Below are positions 45,372 through 53,739 of a stretch of DNA of 53,791 bases, one piece after another (positions within the stretch are counted from its first letter, which is position 1; each line of letters starts with the position of its first letter). The stretch covers positions 1 to 53,791 of the forward strand of contig CALWIA010000017.1 of the NCBI GenBank assembly GCA_944380605.1. The letters run 5' to 3'. Both the position numbers and the translations under genes were made by a program. Origin of the DNA: an uncultured Lachnospiraceae bacterium. GTDB lineage: Bacteria; Bacillota; Clostridia; Lachnospirales; Lachnospiraceae. Under the pieces are notes generated by a model, which was given only the letters and a program-made list of their open reading frames with translations, was not told where the DNA came from and ran no database searches.

Positions 45372-46619
45372 TTACTGGTAGATCGGATAGCGGCCGCACA
45401 GCTCTGTCACAGCGGCGCGCACCTGATCCGCCTTATTTTCAAAATCCGTGGCCGTATCCCAGATACATTTCGCCACAATCTTCATGTCCTCTTCCTTCAG
45501 TCCTCTGGAAGTGACCGCCGGCGTTCCGATGCGGACGCCGGAAGTGACAAAGGGACTTCTGGGATCGTTGGGAACCGTATTCTTGTTCAGGGTGATATAC
45601 ACCTGGTCGCAGCGGTTCTGCAGTTCCTTGCCGGAGATGTCCAGATTCCGCAGATCCGCCAGCATCAGATGGTTGTCCGTGCCTCCGGTCAGAAGGGTAA
45701 AGCCGCATTCCTGCAGCGCTTCGGCCAGCGCTTTGGCATTTTTTACCACCTGCTTCTGGTATTCCGTAAATTCCGGCTTCAGCGCCTCTCCAAAGCAGAC
45801 CGCCTTGGCCGCGATGATGTGCTCCAGCGGACCGCCCTGGGTGCCCGGGAAAATCGCCTTGTTGAAGTTGAATTTCTCCGCCGCTTCCCGGTTGGCCAGA
45901 ATCAGGCCGCCTCTGGGCCCCCGCAAAGTCTTGTGGGTGGTGGTGGTCACCACGTCCGCATAGGGGATGGGGCTGGGATGCAGGCCCGCCGCCACCAGGC
46001 CGGCGATGTGCGCCATATCCACCATGAGATACGCTCCGACCTTGTCGGCGATCTCCCGGAACTTTTTGAAATCGATGATTCTGGCATAGGCGCTGGCGCC
46101 GGCGATGATCAGCTTCGGCCTGGCCTCCATGGCAATCCGTTCCACCTCGTCATAGTCGATCCGTCCCTGGTCGTCCACGCCGTAAGGCACAATGTTGTAA
46201 AACAGGCCGGAGAAATTCACAGGGCTTCCGTGGGTCAGATGGCCGCCGTGATCCAGATTCATGCCCATAACCGTGTCTCCCGGCTGCAGCATCGCCACAA
46301 ACACGGCCATATTGGCCTGGGCGCCGGAATGGGGCTGCACATTGGCATAGTCGCAGCCGAACAGCTTTTTGGCCCGCTCAATGGCCAGCGTCTCCACCAC
46401 GTCTACGCATTCGCATCCACCGTAATAGCGTTTTCCGGAATACCCTTCCGCGTACTTGTTGGTCAGCACCGTGCCCATGGCCATCATCACGGCCTCCGAC
46501 ACGATGTTTTCCGAAGCAATCAGTTCCAGATTCCGTCTCTGGCGGGCGGCTTCCGACTGAATCGCCGCTCCCACTTCCGGGTCCTGCTGAGCGATAAATT
46601 CCATTACCTCGTTTACCAT
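45372..46619 (-). CDS. glyA: Serine hydroxymethyltransferase
   Basis: This 415-residue PLP enzyme interconverts serine and glycine with tetrahydrofolate, feeding one-carbon metabolism. The PLP lysine is Lys230 in [14 protein letters not shown], and the folate/PLP regions [15 protein letters not shown] and QPHSGAQAN are intact. The ATG at 46619 has GGAGG upstream and lies downstream of a consensus promoter; the 22 extra codons in the frame overlap that promoter. The length matches the family. Confidence 0.97.
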   Translation of the reverse strand: MVNEVMEFIAQQDPEVGAAIQSEAARQRRNLELIASENIVSEAVMMAMGTVLTNKYAEGYSGKRYYGGCECVDVVETLAIERAKKLFGCDYANVQPHSGAQANMAVFVAMLQPGDTVMGMNLDHGGHLTHGSPVNFSGLFYNIVPYGVDDQGRIDYDEVERIAMEARPKLIIAGASAYARIIDFKKFREIADKVGAYLMVDMAHIAGLVAAGLHPSPIPYADVVTTTTHKTLRGPRGGLILANREAAEKFNFNKAIFPGTQGGPLEHIIAAKAVCFGEALKPEFTEYQKQVVKNAKALAEALQECGFTLLTGGTDNHLMLADLRNLDISGKELQNRCDQVYITLNKNTVPNDPRSPFVTSGVRIGTPAVTSRGLKEEDMKIVAKCIWDTATDFENKADQVRAAVTELCGRYPIYQ

Positions 46620-46655
46620 GTGAATCTCCCTCCTGTGTATGGTCTGTTTCGGCTG

Positions 46656-46685
46656 ATTATATCCCATTTCCGCCGCGGCTGTCAA
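46656..46685 (-). promoter_or_regulatory. Promoter for glyA
   Basis: TTGACA (46680-46685), an 18-bp spacer and TATAAT (46656-46661) on the minus strand, directly after the recJ stop. Confidence 0.88.
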
Positions 46686-46697
46686 GTCAGGATGACT

Positions 46698-48404
46698 TTA
46701 TGAAAATCTCCACTCCCGGATCACCACCTGCAGGCTGCGGCTCCCGTTGTACTCGTGGATGCCCGGATAGTAGATGGCGTCCATCTGCCGGGACTGCCCC
46801 ATTTCCTCCATAAACGCGTCTCCGTCGGCAAATACCATGGCATCCATAGGCATGCCGCCGGGAGAAAGCAGCGACAGCTTCACCGCGTTCCGGTTCTTTC
46901 CCAGCACCCGGGCGCTGCGGATCCGCAGGCCTTTCTGGGCAAACTGCGGCTTTTCATTGCCCTGCCCAAACGGCTCCAGCTGCTCCAGTTCCCGGATCAA
47001 GGGTTCGGTAATGTATTCAAAGGGCATAGCCGCGTCAATCCAGATTTTCGGCACAAAATCTTCCTCCGTCAGCTTCGCCTTTTCATTCAGCGCCCGGCGG
47101 AACGCGTCCACCTGCGATTCCGGCAGGGAAAGCCCCGCCGCCATGGGATGGCCGCCGAATTTGGTCAGCAGTTCTTTTACCTCCGTCAGCGCCTGGTACA
47201 TGTGGTAGCTTTCAATGGAGCGGCCGGAGCCTTTGGCGCCGTCCTCCGCCCGGGTCAGTACAAAAGAAGGCTTGTGATACCGCTCCCGCAGCCGGCCGGC
47301 GATGATGCCCGCCAGAGATTCGTGGCAGTCCGGCAGGAAAATGGTCAGCACCTTGTCGTCCCGATACCATTCTTCCACCTGCCGCGCCGCCTCTTCCACG
47401 CCTCTGGCCGTCATATCCTTCCGCTGGTCGTTCAAATCCTTCAGTTCCTGGGCCAGCCGGTCCGCCTCTTCCGGTTCTTCTGAAAGCAGCAGCTGCAGCG
47501 CCAGTTTCGCCGTCTGCAGCCGTCCGCCGGCGTTGAGGCAGGGACCGATAACAAAACCAATGTGATAGGCGCTGATATGAGAAATATCCAGATTGTTCTT
47601 TTCGATCAGGCAGCGGAGGCCCACGCTTGCGGTATCCGGCAGATGGGCCAGCCCCTTTTTCACCAGAATCCGGTTTTCATCCTGCAGCCGCATCACATCG
47701 CCTACGGTGGCAATGGCGGCAAATTCAACCATATCCCGCCACTCTTTCTGAGGGATTTCCCGCCGCTCGTACAAAATCTGCACCAGCTTGTAGGCGGCCA
47801 CGGCTCCGCAGATCTCTTTCCAGGGGTAGCCGCAGTCCGAACGTTTGGGATTGACCACCGCGTCCGCCGGCGGCAGCACATCCTGCCCGTTTTCCCGGAT
47901 CACTTCGTGGTGATCCGTCACAATCACCGTCATCCCCGCTTCCCGTGCCTTTGCCAGCTGGCTTAAGGCGGCAATGCCGTTGTCGCAGGTCAGGATTACC
48001 TCGATGCCGTCCCGCGCCGCCGCTTCTACAATGGTCTCATTGATTCCGTACCCATCCCGGATCCGGTCCGGAATCTCATAATCCACGCAGGCGCCCAGCC
48101 GCGTCAGGGCCTTGTACAGGATATAAACCGAGCAGACGCCGTCGATGTCGTAGTCCCCCACAATCCGGATCCGTTTTCCCGCGCGGACCGCTTCCAGCAG
48201 AAGGTCCGCGGCCCAGTCCGCATCTTTCAGCATATGCGGCGAATACAGGTCCTCCCAGCTGCCGTACAGATATTTGCGGACCGCCTCGCTGCCGCAGACG
48301 TCCCGATTCCGGATGATGCGGGCCGTTACCGGGCTTATGGAAAATTCCCGGGCCAGTCCGTCAAAATCCGCCTTTTTTGCGTAAACCATCCATTTTGCCG
48401 TCAT
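46698..48404 (-). CDS. recJ: Single-stranded-DNA-specific exonuclease RecJ
   Basis: This 568-residue protein is a DHH-family 5'-3' exonuclease of the RecF pathway and base-excision repair. Motif I GDYDIDG is at 83-89 and motif III DHH at 164-166. The DHHA1 region has GPCLNAGGRL and the later GGHPMAAGLSL. The ATG at 48404 overlaps the stop of the metallopeptidase gene (ATGA) and follows AGGA; the upstream extension is low-complexity Gly/Ala sequence from overlap with that gene. The length is typical of the shorter bacterial RecJ. Confidence 0.96.
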   Translation of the reverse strand: MTAKWMVYAKKADFDGLAREFSISPVTARIIRNRDVCGSEAVRKYLYGSWEDLYSPHMLKDADWAADLLLEAVRAGKRIRIVGDYDIDGVCSVYILYKALTRLGACVDYEIPDRIRDGYGINETIVEAAARDGIEVILTCDNGIAALSQLAKAREAGMTVIVTDHHEVIRENGQDVLPPADAVVNPKRSDCGYPWKEICGAVAAYKLVQILYERREIPQKEWRDMVEFAAIATVGDVMRLQDENRILVKKGLAHLPDTASVGLRCLIEKNNLDISHISAYHIGFVIGPCLNAGGRLQTAKLALQLLLSEEPEEADRLAQELKDLNDQRKDMTARGVEEAARQVEEWYRDDKVLTIFLPDCHESLAGIIAGRLRERYHKPSFVLTRAEDGAKGSGRSIESYHMYQALTEVKELLTKFGGHPMAAGLSLPESQVDAFRRALNEKAKLTEEDFVPKIWIDAAMPFEYITEPLIRELEQLEPFGQGNEKPQFAQKGLRIRSARVLGKNRNAVKLSLLSPGGMPMDAMVFADGDAFMEEMGQSRQMDAIYYPGIHEYNGSRSLQVVIREWRFS

Positions 48405-48958
48405 GGTTCCTGTCTCACCTCCACCCGATGCTCCCACTGCCGCAGGGCTTTTCTTCTCTCCCGGCAATCCGGCAGATACGCGGCCACCACCGCCCAGAAC
48501 CGGGGCGAGTGGTTCATCTCCCGCCGATGGGCCAGCTCGTGCACCACCACATAGTCCTGCAGCGGCTCCGGAAGCAGCACCAGCTGCCAGTTGTAGTTCA
48601 AATTGCCTGCCGCGCTGCAGCTGCCCCAGCGAGTGGCCTGCTGCCGGATGCTGATCCGGCCGTAAGAAACGCCCATCCGCCGGGCCCAGTATTCCGTCTT
48701 TTCCGTCAGCACCTGCCGGGCCTGCCTGCGGAGCCTGCCGGCTTCTTCCGCGCCGATTACCTGCCGCCCGGCCGCCCGTTCCCGCGCTTCCCGCTTCCGT
48801 TCTTCCAGCCATCGTTTATGTTTTGCCGCAAAATCCGCCGCCTGCCGGTCTGTCGCCCACAGGGGGCAGCGCACCAGCACCTGGCCGTCTTCCCGAACCT
48901 GCAGCTCCATGGTTTTCCGACGGGAGCGGACAATCGTATACTCTGCTGTCTGTTCCAT
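48401..48958 (-). CDS. YgjP-type (DUF45) zinc metallopeptidase
   Basis: This 185-residue protein has the metal-binding HELAH at 140-144, then HSPRFW, and the conserved RWGSCSAAGNLNYNW segment before them. This is the YgjP/WLM-like (M48-related) family, called SprT-like in older schemes. The physiological substrate is unknown. It is translationally coupled to recJ by an ATGA overlap, which might point to protein turnover during DNA repair; that is inference. The ATG at 48958 has GGAGGG upstream. Confidence 0.88.
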   Translation of the reverse strand: MEQTAEYTIVRSRRKTMELQVREDGQVLVRCPLWATDRQAADFAAKHKRWLEERKREARERAAGRQVIGAEEAGRLRRQARQVLTEKTEYWARRMGVSYGRISIRQQATRWGSCSAAGNLNYNWQLVLLPEPLQDYVVVHELAHRREMNHSPRFWAVVAAYLPDCRERRKALRQWEHRVEVRQEP

Positions 48959-48981
48959 GCTCGTATGCCCTCCGATGGAAA

Positions 48982-49010
48982 GAGGCGGCTGCCCATGCCG
49001 CAGCCGCCTC
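48982..49010 (-). terminator. Hairpin between the GntR gene and the metallopeptidase gene
   Basis: An 11-bp perfect GC-rich stem (48982-48992 with 49000-49010) has a seven-base loop. The minus-strand tail is only TTTCCATC, so it may attenuate rather than stop transcription toward the YgjP-recJ pair. Confidence 0.55.
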
Positions 49011-49019
49011 CTGCCCGCT

Positions 49020-49727
49020 TCAGATGTCAAATTTTCCTTCTGCTTCCTCTTCTTCAAAATATTCCCGGTATTCCACGTCGATCTGATGGCGCATCCGCTT
49101 CATGCTGAAGTACAGATGCTCCTTCAGCGCGGCTTCCATGCCGGCAATATCCTTTGCTTCCAGCAGACGGATCAGTTCCTCGTGCTCCGCGATAATGCGG
49201 GTGAAATCTGTTTCTGTCACAAAATCCAGCATACGGAACCGGGTATAGTGCAGCTGCTGTTCCTGCAGCAGATCCCAAAGTTTTTTCTTTTTGGTGGCCT
49301 CAAACCAGATGGCGTGCATCTGGGCGTCCAGACGGTAAAACTGCTCCGGCTTAAAATCCGGCGTCTGAATCAGCGCCTTCTGCTTGCGGATCATGTAGTA
49401 AATGTCTTCCATCAGCAGCGGCGTAGCAATCCGGCTGAAGTCCCGCATCACCATGGTCTCCACCGCCACCCGCATATAGATCATCTGCTTGATGTTGCTT
49501 AAGCTCAGCAGGGTCACATAGATGCCGCGGTAAGGGACCGTAATCACAAAGCCCTGCTCCTGCAGCAGCCGCAGCGCGTCTCTCACCGGCGTCCGGGATA
49601 CGGAAAACCGCTCGCAGATCTCGCTTTCCTTGATCAGCTGTCCCGGTTTCAGCTCCAGATCCAGAATCTCCTGTTTCAGCACCTGATACACCATTTCCTC
49701 GCGGTTTTTGTAAGTCACTTCTTCCAT
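49020..49727 (-). CDS. GntR/FCD-family transcriptional regulator
   Basis: This 235-residue protein has an N-terminal winged helix (about 5-70) with the recognition region SEICERFSVSRTPVRDALRLL. The C-terminal FCD ligand domain (about 80-215) has typical metal-binding histidines (DAQMHAIWF, EHEELI, KEHLYFS). FCD regulators commonly sense sugar acids. It lies 43 bases after kduI, and a GntR-like palindrome is found in the kduI promoter, so it probably controls kduI and itself. The ATG at 49727 follows GGGAGGA; the eight codons before it are not used. Confidence 0.92.
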   Translation of the reverse strand: MEEVTYKNREEMVYQVLKQEILDLELKPGQLIKESEICERFSVSRTPVRDALRLLQEQGFVITVPYRGIYVTLLSLSNIKQMIYMRVAVETMVMRDFSRIATPLLMEDIYYMIRKQKALIQTPDFKPEQFYRLDAQMHAIWFEATKKKKLWDLLQEQQLHYTRFRMLDFVTETDFTRIIAEHEELIRLLEAKDIAGMEAALKEHLYFSMKRMRHQIDVEYREYFEEEEAEGKFDI

Positions 49728-49770
49728 ACCGGTATCCTCCCGCCTGTGCAAACCCCTCTTTGGCCGTTCT

Positions 49771-50613
49771 TTATTTCAGATCCGTAGCCTTCAGGTTGTC
49801 CATATCGTCGAAGGCCTGGTTCTCGCCGCCCATAGCCCAGATAAACGTATAATTGGACGTACCGGCGCCGGTGTGGATGCTCCAGGACGGGCTGATTACC
49901 GCTTCCTCGTTCTTCATCACCAGATGCCGGGTCTCCGTCGGCTCACCCATCAGGTGAATCACCACGTCGTCCTCCGGAACCTCAAAATACATATAGATTT
50001 CCATACGGCGCTCATGAGTATGGCAGGGCATGGAGTTCCATACGCTGCCCGGCTCCAGCACCGTCATGCCCATGGACAGCTGGCAGGTCTGCAGCACGTC
50101 CGGATGGATGAACTGGTTAATGGTCCGGCAGTTGGAGGTTTTGGGATCGCCCAGATGGCGCTTGGCCGCGTCTTCAATGGAAATAAACGTGGTCTTGTAG
50201 GACGTATGGGCCGGCGCGCTGACCATGTAGAACTTGGCCGGATTCTGGGGATCATCGCTGGAAAACAGCACCGTCTTCGTACCCTTGGTAATATACAGGC
50301 AGTCCTTGTATCCCAGGGCAAATTCCTCGTCGTCCGCCTGAATCTTTCCCGGTCCGCCGATATTGAAAATGCCGACCTCTCTTCTCTCCAGGAAGTAGTC
50401 GGTTCCAAAATTCTTCCAGCAGTCGATGCCTTTGTCAATGGAAACTTTTTCCGTGGTAGGCATGCATCCCAGCGTTACCATACGGTCCACGTGGGAGTAC
50501 ACCGCGTGCACCTCGTTAGGCGCGTACAGGTCCTGAATCAGGAACTCCTTTCTCAGTTCCTCCGTCGTATAGCGCTTCACATCTCTCTGGTTTGCAGAAT
50601 AGCGAACATCCAT
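49771..50613 (-). CDS. kduI: 5-dehydro-4-deoxy-D-glucuronate isomerase KduI
   Basis: This 280-residue cupin isomerises 5-keto-4-deoxyuronate to 3-deoxy-D-glycero-2,5-hexodiulosonate in pectin and glycosaminoglycan breakdown. The zinc ligands are visible: His198 and His200 (CHTHERR), Glu205 and His247 (SIHTG), close to the E. coli positions. The length is exactly that of the family. Its substrate is released by GH105/GH88 enzymes such as the one at 3761-4894. No kduD or kdgK is nearby. Confidence 0.96.
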   Translation of the reverse strand: MDVRYSANQRDVKRYTTEELRKEFLIQDLYAPNEVHAVYSHVDRMVTLGCMPTTEKVSIDKGIDCWKNFGTDYFLERREVGIFNIGGPGKIQADDEEFALGYKDCLYITKGTKTVLFSSDDPQNPAKFYMVSAPAHTSYKTTFISIEDAAKRHLGDPKTSNCRTINQFIHPDVLQTCQLSMGMTVLEPGSVWNSMPCHTHERRMEIYMYFEVPEDDVVIHLMGEPTETRHLVMKNEEAVISPSWSIHTGAGTSNYTFIWAMGGENQAFDDMDNLKATDLK

Positions 50614-50643
50614 GATTCTTTCCTCCTGTTTTATTTTGTATTT

Positions 50644-50697
50644 TTTGTATACAAATATCTATGGTTAAATTATAACCGCTGCGGCCCGTTCCTGCAA
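50644..50697 (-). promoter_or_regulatory. kduI promoter with a GntR-type operator
   Basis: The minus strand has TTGCAG (50692-50697), a 17-bp spacer and TATAAT (50669-50674). Just after the expected transcript start is the perfect palindrome TTTGTATACAAA (50644-50655), which fits the TNGT-N-ACNA pattern of FadR-type GntR regulators. Confidence 0.72.
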
Positions 50698-50771
50698 TAT
50701 GCAGTTCTTCTAAATTATTTCCGGTTTTTTGGTATATTTGCGCAAACCTCCGGACAGGCAGATTTACAAAA

Positions 50772-50799
50772 AAAGAGACCGGACAATTCCGATCTCTTT
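50772..50799 (-). terminator. Terminator after tRNA-Arg
   Basis: An 11-bp stem (50772-50782 with 50789-50799, one G-T pair) is followed on the minus strand by TTTTTTTGT. Confidence 0.85.
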
Positions 50800-50803
50800 C
50801 CTA

Positions 50804-50877
50804 CGTGCGCGAGAGGATTCGAACCCCCGACACCTTGGTCCGTAGCCAAGTGCTCTATCCAGCTGAGCTACGCACAC
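50804..50877 (-). tRNA. tRNA-Arg (ACG)
   Basis: All four arms fold. The acceptor is GTGTGCG with CGCGCAC, the T-loop TTCGAAT is intact, and the anticodon loop CTACGGA gives anticodon ACG (read as ICG for CGU/CGC/CGA). The discriminator base is G, and CCA is not encoded. Confidence 0.96.
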
Positions 50878-50898
50878 ATAATCTGTACAACAGCATTT

Positions 50899-50927
50899 AT
50901 TCTATCCTATCTCCGCACATTTGTCAA
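50899..50927 (-). promoter_or_regulatory. Promoter for tRNA-Arg
   Basis: TTGACA (50922-50927), a 17-bp spacer and TAGAAT (50899-50904) on the minus strand, about 15-20 bases before the tRNA. Confidence 0.85.
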
Positions 50928-51000
50928 GCACTTTTCCCGGAAAATTCCGTCTCTCCATCCAGCGATTTTCCCGCCGGCCGCTTTCGTCCTCCGGCACCAT

Positions 51001-52155
51001 TCACTGCCGGGACAGCCGTCTGGCGCAGGCAAACAGCCGGTATACCTCTTCCGCCGTGTCGGCCATATTGGCCTTTGCCGTCTCCCGGTCCATCGCCTCC
51101 TCCAGAGACGCGGGCTTCTGCAGAATGGAAAAATACGCGTCGATGCCCTGTTCATGGCAGGCAGACGCTTCCTTCTTCACGCTTCCCGCCAGCGCCGCCA
51201 CCGGTTTCCCGTACTGTTTCGCCAGTTTCGCGATCCCTGCCGGCGCTTTTCCCATGGCCGTCTGCCCATCCAGCCTTCCTTCTCCCGTCAGCACCAGATC
51301 CGCGCCCTTTACCGCATCCTCGATTCGGGTTTCCTCCAACACCATCTGCACGCCGGATTCCAGCGCCGCGTTGGTAAAAGTCAGAAAGGCAAACCCCAGG
51401 CCGCCGGCGGCTCCGGCCCCCGGCCGGTTCGGATCCGCATGGGGAAACTGCTCCGCCGCCAGACGGGCATAATCCGCCAGCCAGCGGTCCATTCGGACGA
51501 TCTGGTCCGGATCCGCGCCCTTCTGGGGCCCGTATACCGCGCTGCACCCATCCGGACCGCACAGCGGATTGGTGACGTCACAGGCGATCCGAAAACGGCA
51601 CTGCGCCAGCTCCGGAATCACCCGGCTGGCGGAAATGGAACGCAGTCCCGCCAGTCCCGCCGCTCCCGGCGGAATCGGCTTTCCCTCTTCGTCCAGAAAA
51701 TCATAGCCCAGCGCCTGCAGCATGCCGACGCCGCCGTCGTTGGTCGCGCTGCCGCCGATTCCGATCACAAAATGCCGGCATCCTTCTTCTATCGCCTGGC
51801 GGATCAGTTCTCCCACCCCATAGGTGGTGGTATACAGCGGATTCCGGTCCGACTCCGGCACCAGCGCCAGCCCCGCCGCTTCCGCCATCTCCAGCACAGC
51901 CGTGCGGGTGTCTCCCAGCATTCCCCAGCGGCAGCTTCGGGGCTCGCCCAACGGCCCGGAAACCGTTGTATTCCGAAAACAGCCGTTCCGGCTGCACACC
52001 AGCGCTTCCATAGTGCCTTCCCCGCCATCCGCCAGCGCCCGCACCATCGTCTGCGCCTCCGGATCCGCCCGCAAAATTCCGGCCTCCGCCGCCCGCCCGG
52101 CTTCCAGCGAGCGCATACATCCCTTAAACGAATCAATCGCAATCAATACCCGCAT
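51001..52155 (-). CDS. garK: Glycerate 2-kinase (GarK/GlxK family)
   Basis: This 384-residue protein phosphorylates D-glycerate, the end product of galactarate/glucarate and glyoxylate pathways, into lower glycolysis. Family hallmarks are the N-terminal VLIAIDSFKGCMRS, the signature IGIGGSATNDGGVGMLQALG and the later DLVLTGEGRLDGQT. The ATG at 52155 has GGAGG upstream. It is divergent from a CdaR-type regulator; in E. coli CdaR controls garK, so regulation by the neighbour is likely. Confidence 0.93.
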   Translation of the reverse strand: MRVLIAIDSFKGCMRSLEAGRAAEAGILRADPEAQTMVRALADGGEGTMEALVCSRNGCFRNTTVSGPLGEPRSCRWGMLGDTRTAVLEMAEAAGLALVPESDRNPLYTTTYGVGELIRQAIEEGCRHFVIGIGGSATNDGGVGMLQALGYDFLDEEGKPIPPGAAGLAGLRSISASRVIPELAQCRFRIACDVTNPLCGPDGCSAVYGPQKGADPDQIVRMDRWLADYARLAAEQFPHADPNRPGAGAAGGLGFAFLTFTNAALESGVQMVLEETRIEDAVKGADLVLTGEGRLDGQTAMGKAPAGIAKLAKQYGKPVAALAGSVKKEASACHEQGIDAYFSILQKPASLEEAMDRETAKANMADTAEEVYRLFACARRLSRQ

Positions 52156-52245
52156 GCCGCATCCTCCTTTTTCTCTACTATAACAGATGGACCTGCGGCA
52201 AAACATGTCATGGATGCCTGATTTTTTTATTTCATTTTCTAATTG

Positions 52246-52274
52246 TTGTTACATATAACATTTTCAGGTATAAT
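52246..52274 (+). promoter_or_regulatory. Promoter of the CdaR-type gene with a small palindrome
   Basis: TTGTTA (52246-52251), a 17-bp spacer and TATAAT (52269-52274) on the plus strand. The inverted repeat TGTTA-CATA-TAACA (52247-52260) overlaps the -35 and spacer and could be an operator. For the divergent glycerate kinase only a weak -10 (TATAGT near 52180) is visible. Confidence 0.7.
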
Positions 52275-52319
52275 CAAGGCAGCAGCATACGCATTCTTAT
52301 GAAAAGGAGGCCAGAACCG

Positions 52320-53408
52320 ATGATTTCAGCCGTCCCGCCGCTGCTGGCACAGCAGATTGTAGCCAGCATCAAAGATGTATGCGGATATGACATCAACTTT
52401 ATCAGCACTTCCGGCGTGATTTTCGCCAGTACCAATCCCGCCCGTATCGGAACCTTTCACGAAATCGGCAGACAGGCCGCGGCTTCCGGAACCGCCGTGG
52501 AAGTCCGGGAATCCCATGATTTTGCCGGTATCCAGGCTGGAATCAACGTACCTGTGTTTCACGGCGGAAAGGTTCTGGCGGTTATCGGCATCACCGGCAT
52601 GCCGGATGAAGTGCGACGCTATGCCTATCTGGCGGAACGTGTGACCCTTCTGCTGGTCCGGGAGCAGGAACTGCATGCCCGTATCCGCAGCCAGGCAGAT
52701 AAGCGGCACTTTCTTCTCACCGCCCTTTTAGATCCCGCCCGGGAGTCGGAATCGGAAGTCCTGCAGTGTCTGGAAGAATTTCATATGGACATCCGCAAGC
52801 CTGGGCGCTTTCTGCTCTTTCGCATCAGCCAGACGGCGGAACCGGCGGACCGCGGCGCCCTGGAGGCTTCTATTCCTCAGTTCTTTTCTCAGATCGGCCT
52901 CTCGCTCTATACCTTTCACTATCCCGGCGATTTTTACGCCGTCATGGAAGAACAAAGCTTTCAGCACAGTGCCCGGGCCATTCAGGAATTCGCGGCCCAT
53001 TTTCCCGGACGTCTTCAGGCTGCCATTGGAAAAAGCTGCGGTCTTCTCCAGATGGAGACCTCCTTCCGTTCCGCCTGCACCGCCGCCAGATGCCTGTCCG
53101 GATCTGCCCGGACCTACGTCCTGTTTGACGATCTGACTCTGGAAGTTCTCCTGTCCTCCGCCGACGACGCCGCCCGAGCCCAGTTTCTGCAGAAAACCAT
53201 CGCCTCGCTTTCCGACCAGGAACTCCATATCCTGCGCGCCTATTTTTCCGAAAACATGTCCCTGTCCGCCGCCAGCCGCGAGCTCTACATTCACAAAAAC
53301 ACGCTGCAGTACAAGCTCAATCATATCGCGGAAAAAACCGGCTGGAATCCGCGCCGTTTCCAGGACGCCGTTCTGCTGTTTCTGGCTCTGGAACTGCAGA
53401 AATCATGA
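52320..53408 (+). CDS. CdaR-type sugar diacid regulator
   Basis: This 362-residue protein has an N-terminal diacid-recognition domain (about 4-130; AQQIVASIKDVCGYDINFI, ARIGTFHEIG), a central GGDEF-like region of the family, and a C-terminal PucR-type helix-turn-helix (LSAASRELYIHKNTLQYKLN). CdaR proteins activate genes for galactarate, glucarate and glycerate use. It is divergent from glycerate kinase. I chose the ATG at 52320, ten bases after AAAGGAGG; the ATG seven codons earlier overlaps that site. Confidence 0.92.
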   Translation: MISAVPPLLAQQIVASIKDVCGYDINFISTSGVIFASTNPARIGTFHEIGRQAAASGTAVEVRESHDFAGIQAGINVPVFHGGKVLAVIGITGMPDEVRRYAYLAERVTLLLVREQELHARIRSQADKRHFLLTALLDPARESESEVLQCLEEFHMDIRKPGRFLLFRISQTAEPADRGALEASIPQFFSQIGLSLYTFHYPGDFYAVMEEQSFQHSARAIQEFAAHFPGRLQAAIGKSCGLLQMETSFRSACTAARCLSGSARTYVLFDDLTLEVLLSSADDAARAQFLQKTIASLSDQELHILRAYFSENMSLSAASRELYIHKNTLQYKLNHIAEKTGWNPRRFQDAVLLFLALELQKS

Positions 53409-53433
53409 ATTCCTAACATATCCTAACATGCAA

Positions 53434-53461
53434 AAACAGACCTGCATTCGCAGATCTGTTT
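53434..53461. terminator. Bidirectional terminator between the CdaR gene and the tRNA cluster
   Basis: The arms AAACAGACCTGC (53434-53445) and GCAGATCTGTTT (53450-53461) pair with one mismatch. T-runs follow on both strands, so it ends both the regulator and the convergent tRNA transcript. Confidence 0.88.
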
Positions 53462-53470
53462 CTTTATCAG

Positions 53471-53544
53471 CGACCCGGATGGGGTTCGAACCCACGACCT
53501 CCGCCGTGACAGGGCGGCGCTCTAACCAGCTGAGCCACCGGGCC
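53471..53544 (-). tRNA. tRNA-Asp (GTC)
   Basis: The acceptor GGCCCGG pairs with CCGGGTC. The anticodon loop CTGTCAC gives GTC, and the T-loop TTCGAAC is intact. The discriminator is G, as expected for Asp. CCA is not encoded. Confidence 0.96.
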
Positions 53545-53576
53545 AGAATATAAAACAAATATGAACTTACAAAAAG

Positions 53577-53650
53577 TGGACCTTCAGGGACTCGAACCCG
53601 GGACCGATCGGTTATGAGCCGATTGCTCTAACCAACTGAGCTAAAGGTCC
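53577..53650 (-). tRNA. tRNA-Ile2 (CAT, probably lysidine-modified)
   Basis: The acceptor GGACCTT pairs with AAGGTCC. The anticodon loop CTCATAA gives CAT. The body (GGACCTTTAGCTCAG, loop ending in AA after CAT, discriminator A) resembles known bacterial minor tRNA-Ile read by TilS rather than elongator tRNA-Met. The Ile assignment is from resemblance; a Met tRNA is the alternative. Confidence 0.75.
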
Positions 53651-53667
53651 ATAATCAGAATAACCAA

Positions 53668-53739
53668 TGACCCCAACGAGATTCGAACTCGTGTTACCGC
53701 CGTGAAAGGGCGATGTCTTAACCGCTTGACCATGGGGCC
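53668..53739 (-). tRNA. tRNA-Glu (TTC)
   Basis: The acceptor GGCCCCA pairs with TGGGGTC. The anticodon loop CTTTCAC gives TTC, and the T-loop TTCGAAT is intact. The length is 72 bases with discriminator A and no encoded CCA. It is the first of the three clustered tRNAs on the minus strand. No promoter is visible before the right edge, so more tRNAs may precede it. Confidence 0.95.

Noticed and set aside
48405..48812. Gly/Ala-rich N-terminal extension of RecJ
   Set aside because: It is an out-of-frame reading of the metallopeptidase gene. RecJ starts at 48404 with a coupled ATGA.
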